A stretch of DNA of 64,000 nt from Acinetobacter oleivorans DR1 (GTDB taxonomy: Bacteria; Pseudomonadota; Gammaproteobacteria; Pseudomonadales; Moraxellaceae): the NCBI RefSeq assembly GCF_000196795.1, contig NC_014259.1:1550001-1614000 (forward strand). Direction: 5' to 3'. Below, one piece after another: positions 6,530 to 16,682 of this stretch. Below the pieces are notes generated by a model. The model saw only the letters and a program-made list of their open reading frames with translations. It made no database searches and was not told the origin of the DNA. Numbering within the stretch: the first letter of the stretch is position 1; the number at the start of each line of letters is the position of its first letter. The translations under genes were made by a program, and so were the position numbers.

Positions 6530-9076
6530 ATGAAATTGGTAATGATTGGTCATGGTATGGTGGGCCACAAATTCATCGAAGCCATTTTAGAAAAAGCAGA
6601 TGATGAATTAGAAATCACGATTCTCGCGGAAGAACCTCGTATCGCCTATGACCGCGTGCATTTGACAGAATATTTCTCTGGGAAATCGGCAAAAGATTTA
6701 TCTTTAGCACGTTTTGACTTTGCTGATGCACATGGCATTGACTTACGTCTTAATACAAAAGCAACTGCAATTGATACAGCTGAGCAAACAGTCACAACCA
6801 ACCATGGTGATGTGATTAGCTATGACAAATTGGTGTTGGCAACAGGTTCTTATGCATTCGTTCCACCAATTCCGGGTAATGACCGTGAAAACTGTTTTGT
6901 TTACCGTACGATCGAAGACTTAGATGCTATTCGTGCAGCGAGTCTCAATGCAAAAACAGGTGTTGTGATTGGTGGTGGTTTACTTGGTCTTGAAGCAGCG
7001 AAAGCCTTACGTGACCTAGAGTTGGAAACACATGTTGTTGAATTTGCACCGCGTTTAATGGCAGTTCAAATTGATGACTTGGGTGGTAAAGTTTTACGCC
7101 GCAAAATTGAAGATCTTGGCGTAAAAGTTCATACACAAAAAGCGACTCAATCTATTGAATGCGGTGACAGCACAACTCATGTAATGAAATTTGCAGATGG
7201 TAGCGAGCTTGAAGCAGATGTGATTTTATTCTCTGCGGGGATTCGTCCGCGTGATGAGCTTGCACGTAATAGTGGACTCGCGATTGGTGAGCGTGGCGGT
7301 ATCGTCATTAATGATTACTGCCAAACTTCAGATCAAAACATTTATGCCATTGGTGAATGTGCGCTTTGGCAAAACAAGATTTATGGTTTGGTTGCACCAG
7401 GTTATGACATGGCGCGTATTGCAGCAAAACATATTTCCGATGAGGAATGTAACTGCTTTGCTGGCGCGGACATGAGCACCAAGTTGAAATTGATGGGTGT
7501 GGATGTTGCCTCTGTAGGTGATGCGCATGCCATGACCCCGGGTGCATTAAGCTACTTCTATGCAGATGAGCATGCGCTGGTTTATAAAAAGATTGTTGTA
7601 AATGCAGATAAAACCAAATTGCTGGGCGCAGTTTTGGTGGGCGATGCGAAAGAGTACAACGACCTTTTACAAATGATGTTAAATGGTCTGGCTTTACCGG
7701 AAGTGCCTGAAAGTTTAATCATGCCAGGTTTTGAACAATCAGCAGGAAAATCTGGTGGTAGCGGTGTAGATTTGCTGCCGGACAGCGCAACAATCTGTTC
7801 GTGTAACAACGTATCAAAAGCAGACATTTGCCAAGCGATTAGTGATGGTTCGACCTCTTTAGGTGCATTAAAGAAATGCACCAAAGCAGCAACTGCATGC
7901 GGTGGTTGTGCACCATTAGTGACTCAAGTTTTAAAGTCAGAGTTACAACGTCAAGGTGTGACTGTAAATAACCATATCTGTGAACACTTCCCGTACTCGC
8001 GTCAAGAGTTGCATCACTTGGTTCGTGTCAATGAAATCAAAACTTTTGATGACTTGATTCACCAACATGGCCATGGTTTGGGTTGTGACATCTGTAAACC
8101 GACTGCTGCAAATATCTTAGCTTCTTGTTGGAACGATTTCGTACTTGAGCCAAGTCATGCAGGTCTACAAGATAGTAATGACTACTACTTGGGTAACATT
8201 CAAAAAGATGGCTCTTACTCAGTTGTACCACGTATGGCTGGTGGTGAAGTGACTCCAGATGGTTTGATTGCCATTGGTCAAATTGCGAAGAAATATAACC
8301 TGTACACCAAAATTACTGGCGGTCAACGCGTTGACATGTTCGGTGCGCAGGTTCACGAGCTTCCATTCATTTGGGAAGAGTTAAATGCTGCTGGTTTCGA
8401 GTCTGGTCATGCCTATGGTAAGTCGTTACGTACAGTGAAATCTTGTGTGGGTAGCACATGGTGCCGTTACGGTGTAGACAATTCGGTTGGTTTGGCGATC
8501 GAGCTTGAAAACCGCTACAAAGGTTTGCGTTCACCACATAAATTAAAAATGGCTGTGTCTGGTTGTACACGTGAGTGTGCGGAAGCGCAAGGTAAAGATG
8601 TAGGCGTGATTGCCACTGAAAAGGGTTGGAACCTTTATGTATGTGGTAACGGTGGTATGAAACCGCGTCATGCCGAGTTACTTGCATCTGACCTTGATAA
8701 AGCAACGCTCATCCGTTACATCGACCGTTTCTATATGTTCTACATCCAAACAGCAGACCGTTTACAACGTACCAGTGTATGGCGTGACAACATGGAAGGC
8801 GGTCTAGACTACCTTAAATCTGTGATCGTTGAGGACTCTCTTGGTTTGGCTGCCGAGCTTGAGCGCCGTATGGAACACATTATTGGCACATATCAAGACG
8901 AATGGCGTACTGCGGTAGAAAATCCTGAAGTTCGTAAACGCTTCCAAACGTATATCAACGCAGGTGCAAATGAGCAGGCTGATCCGCACATTCAATTTAC
9001 AACTGAACGTGGTCAAATCCGTCCATTAACCGAAGCTGAACGTTCAGAAGACCGTATTCCAATGGTTGAAGCATAA
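6530..9076 (+). CDS. nirB: NAD(P)H nitrite reductase large subunit (assimilatory)
   Basis: This 848-residue flavoprotein-siroheme enzyme reduces nitrite to ammonium in the cytoplasm. Domains in order: an FAD fold (GHGMVGH at the start), an NAD-binding fold (GGGLLGLEAA at about 145), a BFD-like [2Fe-2S] domain with CSC near 423-425 and CGGC near 460, then the ferredoxin-like and siroheme/[4Fe-4S] domains with Cys near 638, 644, 678 and 682 (KSCVGSTWC, GCTRECAEA). The start at 6530 follows a GAGGAG ribosome site; the TTG 15 bases upstream overlaps that site and was not used. It is the first gene after the sigma-54 promoter and NasT leader. Confidence 0.95.
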   Translation: MKLVMIGHGMVGHKFIEAILEKADDELEITILAEEPRIAYDRVHLTEYFSGKSAKDLSLARFDFADAHGIDLRLNTKATAIDTAEQTVTTNHGDVISYDKLVLATGSYAFVPPIPGNDRENCFVYRTIEDLDAIRAASLNAKTGVVIGGGLLGLEAAKALRDLELETHVVEFAPRLMAVQIDDLGGKVLRRKIEDLGVKVHTQKATQSIECGDSTTHVMKFADGSELEADVILFSAGIRPRDELARNSGLAIGERGGIVINDYCQTSDQNIYAIGECALWQNKIYGLVAPGYDMARIAAKHISDEECNCFAGADMSTKLKLMGVDVASVGDAHAMTPGALSYFYADEHALVYKKIVVNADKTKLLGAVLVGDAKEYNDLLQMMLNGLALPEVPESLIMPGFEQSAGKSGGSGVDLLPDSATICSCNNVSKADICQAISDGSTSLGALKKCTKAATACGGCAPLVTQVLKSELQRQGVTVNNHICEHFPYSRQELHHLVRVNEIKTFDDLIHQHGHGLGCDICKPTAANILASCWNDFVLEPSHAGLQDSNDYYLGNIQKDGSYSVVPRMAGGEVTPDGLIAIGQIAKKYNLYTKITGGQRVDMFGAQVHELPFIWEELNAAGFESGHAYGKSLRTVKSCVGSTWCRYGVDNSVGLAIELENRYKGLRSPHKLKMAVSGCTRECAEAQGKDVGVIATEKGWNLYVCGNGGMKPRHAELLASDLDKATLIRYIDRFYMFYIQTADRLQRTSVWRDNMEGGLDYLKSVIVEDSLGLAAELERRMEHIIGTYQDEWRTAVENPEVRKRFQTYINAGANEQADPHIQFTTERGQIRPLTEAERSEDRIPMVEA

Positions 9077-9088
9077 AGGAGAACTTAT

Positions 9089-10711
9089 ATGAATATTGTA
9101 CAAGACAAAAATATGCTTCCTGATGATCAATGGATTGATGTGTGTGCACTCGATGATTTAACCCCAAACACTGGCGCAGGTGCACTAGTGGGTGACCAAG
9201 CTGTAGCAATCTTCCGTGTAGGACATGAAAAACGTGTTTACGTGCTGAGTAATAAAGATCCATTTAGCCAAGCGAATGTGATGAGCCGCGGCATTATTGG
9301 TGATTTGCAAGGTGAGCGTGTTATTGCATCACCAATCTATAAACAACATTTTAGTTTGGCAACGGGCCGTTGTTTAGAAGATAAAGACCAAAAATTGGCG
9401 GTTTACCCGAGCAAAATTGTTGATGGTCGTGTTTGGGTCAATGCGGTGCCGCAAAAAACTTATATTACCAATACAGGTGTGTCTCAAGACAAACTTAAAC
9501 TGGCATTGATTGGTAATGGTTTAGCAGGAATGCGTTGCCTAGAAGATTTACTTGATATGGCACCAGACCGTTATGAAGTTACGGTGATTGGTGAAGAACC
9601 ATGGGGTAACTATAACCGTATTATGTTGTCTCCGGTTTTATCGGGTGAAAAAACTATTGAAGATATTATGTTGCATCCACCAAAGTGGTACGACGATAAA
9701 GGCATTAAATTTATTGCAGGTGATAAAGCGGTAAAAATTGATCGCCCTCGTAAAGTGGTTTACACCGAAAAAGGCCAGACAGTAGATTATGACCGTTTAA
9801 TCTTGGCGACAGGTTCGGCTCCGTTTATTCCACCAGTTCAAGGTGTCGACTTAAAAGGTGTCTTAACTTTCCGTGATATCTATGACGTTAACACCATGAT
9901 TGAGTACTGCGGTTCAAAAACTAATGCAGTCGTGATTGGTGGTGGTTTACTTGGTTTAGAAGCTGCATACGGTTTAAAACAACGCGGTATGAATGTCACA
10001 GTATTGCATTTGATGGACCGCATTATGGAACGTCAACTTGATGGTCGTGCGAGTCAGTTATTACGTCATAGTATTGAACAAAAAGGCATTCAAATCATTA
10101 CCGAAGCCAATACCGAAGCGTTAATTGGTGATGAAAACGGTCATGTGAAACAAATACGCTTGAAAGATGGCACCGTTTTAGAAGCTGACCTTGTGGTATT
10201 CGCAGTGGGCATTCGTCCAAATATTGCTTTGGCCCAAAGTGCTGGTCTACGCTGCAATCGAGGTGTGTTGGTGAATGACACCATGCAAACGTTTGATCCA
10301 AGTATTTACGCGGTGGGTGAGTGTATTGAACACCGTGGACAGACCTTTGGTTTGGTTGAACCACTGTGGGGGCAAGCTTTTATTTGCGCGACCCATTTGG
10401 CTGAACACGGCAGCTTAACCTTTAAAGCACCAACTGTACCGACTCAGTTAAAGGTAAGTGGTGTTGATGTATTCTCGGCGGGCAATTTTGAACCGAAAGA
10501 TGATTATGAAGACATTATCCTAAACGATGAAAAACGCCAGATTTACAAGCGCATTATCATTCAAAGCGATCGGGTAATCGGTGCAGTACTGTTCGGTGAT
10601 ACTGAAGATGGCATGTGGTATGCAGAGTTAATTGCAGACCAAACACCTGTTTCTTCATTCAGAAATAAGCTGCTATTTGGTCGAGATTTTGCATTAAAAA
10701 ATGCAGGCTAA
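9089..10711 (+). CDS. NirD-like domain fused to a NasC/NirB-type FAD reductase
   Basis: This 540-residue protein joins two parts. Residues 1 to about 115 resemble the nitrite reductase small subunit NirD, a Rieske fold without the Cys/His iron ligands (SPIYKQHFSL replaces the ligand box). Residues from about 130 are an FAD/NAD(P)H oxidoreductase (GNGLAGMRCLED; GGGLLGLEAAYG) like the front half of NirB. In Klebsiella a separate FAD protein, NasC, passes NADH electrons to the nitrate reductase NasA. The inference is that this protein serves both as NirD for nitrite reductase and as NasC for the nitrate reductase encoded 18 bp downstream. Confidence 0.88.
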   Translation: MNIVQDKNMLPDDQWIDVCALDDLTPNTGAGALVGDQAVAIFRVGHEKRVYVLSNKDPFSQANVMSRGIIGDLQGERVIASPIYKQHFSLATGRCLEDKDQKLAVYPSKIVDGRVWVNAVPQKTYITNTGVSQDKLKLALIGNGLAGMRCLEDLLDMAPDRYEVTVIGEEPWGNYNRIMLSPVLSGEKTIEDIMLHPPKWYDDKGIKFIAGDKAVKIDRPRKVVYTEKGQTVDYDRLILATGSAPFIPPVQGVDLKGVLTFRDIYDVNTMIEYCGSKTNAVVIGGGLLGLEAAYGLKQRGMNVTVLHLMDRIMERQLDGRASQLLRHSIEQKGIQIITEANTEALIGDENGHVKQIRLKDGTVLEADLVVFAVGIRPNIALAQSAGLRCNRGVLVNDTMQTFDPSIYAVGECIEHRGQTFGLVEPLWGQAFICATHLAEHGSLTFKAPTVPTQLKVSGVDVFSAGNFEPKDDYEDIILNDEKRQIYKRIIIQSDRVIGAVLFGDTEDGMWYAELIADQTPVSSFRNKLLFGRDFALKNAG

Positions 10712-10729
10712 ATAGGGAAAGGAGCAGTT

Positions 10730-13510
10730 ATGAATAGTATTCCAAGCGTTGAAATCGATAGCTCCGATCATGTTGCAAAAATCACCAAAACAACATGTCC
10801 ATATTGTGGGGTGGGTTGCGGTGTTAGCTTAAACATCCAACAAAAACCTCAAGGACCTGTGGTGCAAGTTGAGGGGGATGCTGAGCATCCTTCCAACTTT
10901 GGGCGCTTATGTATTAAAGGTAGCCGACTTGCAGATACTTTGGGGTTAGAAACACGTGTTTTACAACCAATGATGGGGCGAAAAGCTGATCGGGTGGTAA
11001 CCACATGGGATGCAGCAATTAATAAGATCGCTGATAAATTCCAATCTTGTATCGATCAATATGGTCGTGACAGCATTGCATTTTATGTTTCTGGTCAGCT
11101 TTTGACTGAAGACTATTATGTGGTGAACAAGTTTGTAAAAGGCTATTTGGGTACTGCAAATATTGACACTAATTCACGTCTTTGCATGTCATCTGCCGTT
11201 GCGGGCCATAAACGTAGCTTTGGTGAAGATATTGTCCCTGCAAGTTATGAAGATTTTGAACATGCAGACATGGTGGTATTGGTAGGATCTAATACTGCAT
11301 GGTGCCATCCTGTGCTTTATCAACGGATCATGCAGGCTAAAAGCCAAAATCCAGATATGTTTGTGGTCGTGATTGACCCACGTTTTACCAGTACCTGTGA
11401 ACAAGCGGACTTGCATTTGCCGATTTTACCGGGCCAAGATGTCGCTTTATTTAATGGCTTATTTCAATATCTATATCAAAAAGGTCATGCTGATCAGGCC
11501 TTTGTAGATGCCTATACCGAAGGTTTGCAAGAAGTTTTGGCAAGCAGTCAGCCAGAAACTGATATTGAATATGTGGCAAAGCGTACAGGTATTGCACTCG
11601 ATAAATTACAGCAGTTTTTTGAAAAATTTGCACAGACTGAAAAAGTCATCACCCTATTTTCAATGGGTGTCAATCAATCAAGTCAGGGAGTCAATAAAGC
11701 CAATAGCATTATTAACTGCCATTTACTAACAGGCAAAATTGGTAAGCTCGGTGCCGCTCCATTTTCAATGACAGGACAACCTAATGCGATGGGTGGACGA
11801 GAAGTCGGTGGCTTAGCCAATATGCTGGCTGCGCATATGGATTTAGATAATCCACTACATCAAAAACTAGTGCAAACTTTTTGGGACAGCCCATTTATTG
11901 CGACTCAAGCTGGCTTAAAAGCAGTTGATTTGTTCCGTGCCGTTGAAGCTGGAAAAATTAAAGCCATCTGGATTATGGCAACTAATCCGGTGGTGAGTTT
12001 ACCCGATGCCGATCAAGTCAAACGTGCATTAGAGAAGTGCGAGCTGGTGGTCGTGTCAGATATCTGCGCCGATACGGATACTACGGCTTACGCCGATATT
12101 TTGCTTCCAGCTTTAGGGTGGGGTGAAAAAGATGGAACCGTGACCAACTCTGAACGTCGTATTTCACGTCAGCGAGCATTCTTACCTGTGCCGGGTGAAG
12201 CAAAAGCAGACTGGTGGTCGGTGAGTCAAGTCGCGAAAAAATTAGGCTTCGATGGTTTTGAATTTACCAGTGCCGTTGATATTTTCAATGAGCATGCAGC
12301 GTTATCTGCACAAGACAATACAGACATACATGTGCGAGAAGAAAGTAATAATTTTCGTTATTTCAATCTAAAAGGTTTAATGAACCTAAGTAATGCTGAG
12401 TACGATGCTCTACAACCAGTGCAATGGCCAGTGTGGAATAAAAACCAAGACGCTAAAGCCGTTCAACAACTGTTTGGGAAAGGACAGTTTAGTCATAAAA
12501 ATGCCAAGGCAAAACTGATTCCAACTGTTGCAATTGATCCAGTACATGCAGTTTCAGAAGACTATCCACTCATTTTAAACACAGGGCGAACTCGTGACCA
12601 ATGGCACACCATGACGCGTACTGGTTTGTCACCAAATTTGACTAGTCATCGCGCTGAACCATTCTGTGAGATTCATCCGAGTGATGCTTTGAAGTTTGGC
12701 GTGCGTGATCAAGGCTTGGTAGAAGTTCGTTCGAAATGGGGTAGTTGTGTACTACGTGTGACATTTTCATCTGGTGTGCGTCGTGGTCAAATTTTTGCAC
12801 CAATTCACTGGACTGAACAGATTGCGTCAGATGCGCGTATTGGTAAAGTTGTTAATCCAGAAGTTGATACAATTTCAGGTGAACCTGAGTTCAAACATAC
12901 ACCTGTCACCATTCAACCGTTCTATACCACTTGGCAGGGTGTGCTTTATGTACGTGAAGGATACGATTCGTATATTCAAGAATCGCTACATCACTGTGCA
13001 TGGTGGAGCAAGGTCAAAATGTTGAAAACCAACCGCTACGAACTTGCAGACCGTCAAACTTTTCATGACACTCAAAAGAACTTAAAAAGCTTTTTACCGT
13101 TTGCAGATGAAACTTTTGAATGGCTGAGTATTGAAGATATTTCATCACAATTAAGTCATAGCGTTGTTTTGAAAGATGGCATCGTAATTGCAAGTCTATA
13201 TATTGCACCGCCAGATTTATTGCCAGATCGTGATTGGGTGGCAAGTCTGTTTAAACGCGAGCGTTTAAGTGCTTTACACCGAAAAGCATTACTGGCTGGC
13301 ATGCCAATGTCTGCTACAAATAATGACGGACCTTTAGTCTGTAGTTGTTTTAAAGTAGGTAAGAACAAAATTATAGATGCAATCAAAACTCAAAATATTA
13401 CTCATGAAAAACAAGTGACAGCTTGTTTAAAAGCAGGTGGTAATTGTGGTTCATGTTTACCTGAAATCCGTGGCTTGATTAAAGCTTGCCAACAGGAGGT
13501 GGAAGTGTGA
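10730..13510 (+). CDS. nasA: Assimilatory nitrate reductase catalytic subunit
   Basis: This 926-residue molybdenum enzyme reduces nitrate to nitrite in the cytoplasm. The N-terminus has the [4Fe-4S] ligand set CPYCGVGC (Cys23, 26, 30) and a fourth cysteine in LCIKGS, followed by the bis-MGD-binding domains of the NasA/NarB/NapA type. The C-terminus adds a BFD-like [2Fe-2S] domain (VCSCFKVGKNKI and CLKAGGNCGSC, from about 870), the extension seen in NasA proteins that take electrons from an NADH reductase. There is no Tat signal. The end overlaps the start of mobA by four bases. Confidence 0.94.
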   Translation: MNSIPSVEIDSSDHVAKITKTTCPYCGVGCGVSLNIQQKPQGPVVQVEGDAEHPSNFGRLCIKGSRLADTLGLETRVLQPMMGRKADRVVTTWDAAINKIADKFQSCIDQYGRDSIAFYVSGQLLTEDYYVVNKFVKGYLGTANIDTNSRLCMSSAVAGHKRSFGEDIVPASYEDFEHADMVVLVGSNTAWCHPVLYQRIMQAKSQNPDMFVVVIDPRFTSTCEQADLHLPILPGQDVALFNGLFQYLYQKGHADQAFVDAYTEGLQEVLASSQPETDIEYVAKRTGIALDKLQQFFEKFAQTEKVITLFSMGVNQSSQGVNKANSIINCHLLTGKIGKLGAAPFSMTGQPNAMGGREVGGLANMLAAHMDLDNPLHQKLVQTFWDSPFIATQAGLKAVDLFRAVEAGKIKAIWIMATNPVVSLPDADQVKRALEKCELVVVSDICADTDTTAYADILLPALGWGEKDGTVTNSERRISRQRAFLPVPGEAKADWWSVSQVAKKLGFDGFEFTSAVDIFNEHAALSAQDNTDIHVREESNNFRYFNLKGLMNLSNAEYDALQPVQWPVWNKNQDAKAVQQLFGKGQFSHKNAKAKLIPTVAIDPVHAVSEDYPLILNTGRTRDQWHTMTRTGLSPNLTSHRAEPFCEIHPSDALKFGVRDQGLVEVRSKWGSCVLRVTFSSGVRRGQIFAPIHWTEQIASDARIGKVVNPEVDTISGEPEFKHTPVTIQPFYTTWQGVLYVREGYDSYIQESLHHCAWWSKVKMLKTNRYELADRQTFHDTQKNLKSFLPFADETFEWLSIEDISSQLSHSVVLKDGIVIASLYIAPPDLLPDRDWVASLFKRERLSALHRKALLAGMPMSATNNDGPLVCSCFKVGKNKIIDAIKTQNITHEKQVTACLKAGGNCGSCLPEIRGLIKACQQEVEV

Positions 13511-14136
13511 ATAAGGGGTATCCCGTAACTGATCTGGTCATTCTGGCAGGCGGACAAGCCCGCCGTATGAATGGTTTAAATAAGTTGTTACAGCAATTTG
13601 ATGGTGAAACTCAACTCATTAAAATTCATCAGAAATTAAGATCATCTGTGTCTGAAATTTGGGTGAATAGTCATCGTGATTATTCAATTTATCAAAGTAT
13701 TGTGCCTGACATTCAATGTTATCAAGATGATGCAGCAGGTTTTTTCGGTCCACTGATGGGAATGAAAAGTGCATGGTCAAATGTAAGCGCAGACTATGTT
13801 TTGTTTATTCCTTGTGATGTGACCTATATACCTACGCAAGTTGTTGCCAAATTACATGGCGCACTTCGGAAAAATAAACAGGCTCAGGCAGCCTATGTTT
13901 CAATTAATGGAGATGCCTTATATCCATTTTGTTTATTAAAACGTGAAAGCCTCATCACCATAACGGAGCAAATTGAAAAGCAACGATTAAGTTTGAAAGA
14001 GTGCTTTAAGCTTTTGCATGCACAAGTCGCTATATTTCAAAAACAGAATCTTTTTTTTCATAGCATTAATTCATTGGATGAGCTTCAGCAATACAAACAA
14101 ATCAAAGCATTTAAAGAAATTTTTACAGCAAATTAA
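13507..14136 (+). CDS. mobA: Molybdenum cofactor guanylyltransferase
   Basis: This 209-residue protein starts LVILAGGQARRMNGLNKLL, the nucleotide-binding signature LAGG-x-x-x-RMG of MobA (with a variant RMN), and has FIPCDVTYIP as the metal-binding Asp motif. MobA links GMP to Mo-molybdopterin, giving the MGD cofactor that NasA needs. GTG 13507 was chosen as the start because AGGAGGTGG lies 5-13 bases upstream and the codon overlaps the nasA TGA. A TTG at 13486 in the same frame lacks a ribosome site. Translation is probably coupled to nasA. Confidence 0.87.
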   Translation: MNKGYPVTDLVILAGGQARRMNGLNKLLQQFDGETQLIKIHQKLRSSVSEIWVNSHRDYSIYQSIVPDIQCYQDDAAGFFGPLMGMKSAWSNVSADYVLFIPCDVTYIPTQVVAKLHGALRKNKQAQAAYVSINGDALYPFCLLKRESLITITEQIEKQRLSLKECFKLLHAQVAIFQKQNLFFHSINSLDELQQYKQIKAFKEIFTAN

Positions 14137-14285
14137 CTTCGGATATTAGCACTTTAAAATTTACATTGGTCGAGTGAACCACATTTTTAATCTTTGTGCG
14201 GTTGACTATTTATTGTTTAAGTTCTATTTTGGAACTTGATATTTCGTTGCATTGAAATGTATAAAAATAAAGGGAGTCAAAGGGC

Positions 14286-16559
14286 ATGGTTGAAGCGCTG
14301 AAGCAAAATAAAACAGATGTGACCGCATGTATTTTGTGTTCTAGAAACTGTGGTTTAAGTGTCGAAATTAAAGATAATCAGTTTCTCAAAATTAAAGGTG
14401 ATCCCGAACATCCATTTTCTCAAGGCTACATTTGCCAAAAAGCTGCCAGATTACAACACTATCAGCAACACGCAGACCGTTTGACCACACCTTTAAAACG
14501 CCAACCAGATGGCTCATTTCAAGAAGTGAGCTGGGATGTGGCCATACAGGAAATTGCTGATCGATTAGTGCAGATTAGAGATAATTTTGGCGGGACTGCT
14601 TTTGCTTCTGTTGGGGGCGGTGGTCAAGGTAATCATCTCGGTGCAGCATATGGCCGACAGCTCTTGTTGGCCATGAAAAGTTATTATGCTTATAACTCAC
14701 TTGCTCAAGAAAAAACGGGTGATTTCTGGCTCAATGGACGTTTGTTCGGTAGTCAGGCTTGTCATACCACAGAAGATGTTGAATATGCCGATTACGTTCT
14801 TTTTATTGGAACAAATCCTTTTCAGGCCCATGGCATTCCCAACGCAAGAGACACGCTAAAACATATTAAGAAAGATCCCAACCGAACCATGGTGGTATTC
14901 GACCCGCGTGTTACCGAAACAGCCAAACAAGCAGACATTCACGTGCAGCTAAAACCTGGAACAGATGCTTTTTTAATGTCGGCGATGATTGCGATCATTA
15001 TTAAAGAAAATCTTTATGATGCAGCGTTTATTGAGCAGCACACACAAGGTTTTGAAGACATAAAAGCAGCATTTAGTCGTGTGCCGATTGAAGACTATAT
15101 TGCCAAAGCAGATGTTCCAGTCGACTTGATTTACCAAGTAGTTCGAGATTTTGCGAAAGCTAAAAGAGGCTGTGTTCGGATTGATTTGGGTATTCAACAT
15201 ACTTTAAATACGACATTAAACGGATATTTAGAAAAACTACTGTACTTAGTGACTGGAAACTTTGGAAAGCAGGGTACCAATAATTTACATACCATGTTTA
15301 TTCCTATCTTAAGCGATACAGATGAAAGAAAGCCGAAATATAGACGTAGTGTTTATCATAAAATGTTCCCCATTTCTGGGTTCTTTCCGCCTAATATTTT
15401 ACCCGATGAAATCTTAAACGCAGGGGAAAAGCGAATTCGTGCTGTGTTTGTAGATAGCTGTAATCCGTTATTAACTTATCCAGATACACCAGCTTATGAG
15501 GAAGCATTTAAAGCATTAGATTTGTTGGTTGTGGTCGATGTTGCTATGACGGAAACCGCTAGGCTTGCGGACTACATTTTGCCAGCGCATACCCAGTTTG
15601 AAAAATGGGAATTTACTGGTTTTAATTTGGAGTTTCCTAAAAATGGTTTTCATCTCAGACATCCTGTATTGGTCGCTCAAACGAATACTTTGCCAGAGGC
15701 AGAAATTTATACACGATTACTTGAAGCCATGCAGGTGATTCCAAAACGCTTTCCAATTTTAGAAAAAATAGCTTCAGTTGACTCGAAAAAAACAGCCTAT
15801 TTACCTTACTTGTCTGCATTAGGGCTGACGTTTGCACGAAATAAAAAATACATTCCTTTTGCAGCCTCAATTCTCTATCGCACTTTAGGTAAACAGTTAG
15901 AAAAATCAGCTGATTCAGTTGCTTTTTTATTACCGCTGTCGATTCAATATGCTGTCTTACATACTAAAGCGGTACGCCGTGCAGGTTACAAAGGTAATCC
16001 TTTAACTTTAGGCGTTCGGTTATTTGAACAAATTTTAAAGCAACGTTCAGGCGTAGTGTTGTCGCAACACGAATATGACGAAATCTGGAAACTGGTTGCT
16101 TATAAAGACAAGAAAATACGTCTTGCTATTCCAGAGATGTTAGCTGAGCTGGCAAATTTAAAAAATCATCAGGTTAATGTTGAAGAATTCCCATTCATAC
16201 TTTTATCAGGTGAGCGACGTAGCTATAACGCCAATCAAATTTACCGTGATCCAGCTTGGCGAAAAGTAGATGCTGAAGGGGCTTTACGAATTCATCCTGA
16301 AGATGCAAAGCACCTAAATGTAGATGCAGGAGGTCAGCTTAAATGTATTTCACAACATGGAGAAATTCAGGTTACTGTAGATTTTGATGAGGGAATGCGA
16401 AAAGGGGTAGTTTCACTTCCACATGGTTATGGCATGCGCTTTCAAGGTGGTGAACCCATTGGACCACAATTAAATCGACTGATTTCCGCTGAACATTGTG
16501 ATCCATTATCTAAAACGCCGTACCATAAATATGTACCCATCCGCTTAGAAAAGTGCTAG
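14286..16559 (+). CDS. Molybdopterin-dependent oxidoreductase of unknown substrate
   Basis: This 757-residue protein has N-terminal [4Fe-4S] ligands (Cys15, 18, 22 in CILCSRNCG, and a fourth in YICQK) followed by the molybdopterin oxidoreductase and dinucleotide-binding domains (LSGERRSYNANQIYR, ECH..DPLSKTPYHK at the end). There is no twin-arginine signal, so it is cytoplasmic. It is related to formate dehydrogenase-like and other DMSO reductase family members, but I cannot name its substrate. It lies between the nas operon and the cofactor operon, 149 bp after mobA, with an AGGGAG-type ribosome site just upstream of ATG 14286. It lacks the BFD tail of NasA. Confidence 0.85.
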   Translation: MVEALKQNKTDVTACILCSRNCGLSVEIKDNQFLKIKGDPEHPFSQGYICQKAARLQHYQQHADRLTTPLKRQPDGSFQEVSWDVAIQEIADRLVQIRDNFGGTAFASVGGGGQGNHLGAAYGRQLLLAMKSYYAYNSLAQEKTGDFWLNGRLFGSQACHTTEDVEYADYVLFIGTNPFQAHGIPNARDTLKHIKKDPNRTMVVFDPRVTETAKQADIHVQLKPGTDAFLMSAMIAIIIKENLYDAAFIEQHTQGFEDIKAAFSRVPIEDYIAKADVPVDLIYQVVRDFAKAKRGCVRIDLGIQHTLNTTLNGYLEKLLYLVTGNFGKQGTNNLHTMFIPILSDTDERKPKYRRSVYHKMFPISGFFPPNILPDEILNAGEKRIRAVFVDSCNPLLTYPDTPAYEEAFKALDLLVVVDVAMTETARLADYILPAHTQFEKWEFTGFNLEFPKNGFHLRHPVLVAQTNTLPEAEIYTRLLEAMQVIPKRFPILEKIASVDSKKTAYLPYLSALGLTFARNKKYIPFAASILYRTLGKQLEKSADSVAFLLPLSIQYAVLHTKAVRRAGYKGNPLTLGVRLFEQILKQRSGVVLSQHEYDEIWKLVAYKDKKIRLAIPEMLAELANLKNHQVNVEEFPFILLSGERRSYNANQIYRDPAWRKVDAEGALRIHPEDAKHLNVDAGGQLKCISQHGEIQVTVDFDEGMRKGVVSLPHGYGMRFQGGEPIGPQLNRLISAEHCDPLSKTPYHKYVPIRLEKC

Positions 16560-16588
16560 AAATAATGTAAGGCAAATAAGAGATTAAT

Positions 16589-16636
16589 GCTGCACCAATT
16601 TTATACAGTTTTAAAATTACAGTGAATTGGTGCAGC
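16589..16636. promoter_or_regulatory. Palindromic NtrC-type site upstream of moaA
   Basis: GCTGCACCAATT (16589-16600) and its exact reverse complement AATTGGTGCAGC (16625-16636) flank 24 bases. The arms contain TGCACCA and TGGTGCA, the two halves of the NtrC consensus. No T tract follows, which argues against a terminator. The site lies about 75-120 bp upstream of the start predicted from the sigma-54-like promoter at 16683. The spacer is longer than in classical NtrC sites, so two separate half-sites or a hairpin are alternatives. Confidence 0.6.
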
Positions 16637-16682
16637 CAAAGGTCTATCAAAAAACCGAAGAAGTTATGGATGATAAATAGAA

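Noticed and set aside
14166..14181. TGGT/ACCA inverted repeat before the orphan oxidoreductase
   Set aside because: Very short, imperfect arms and no matching promoter elements; too weak to call an operator.
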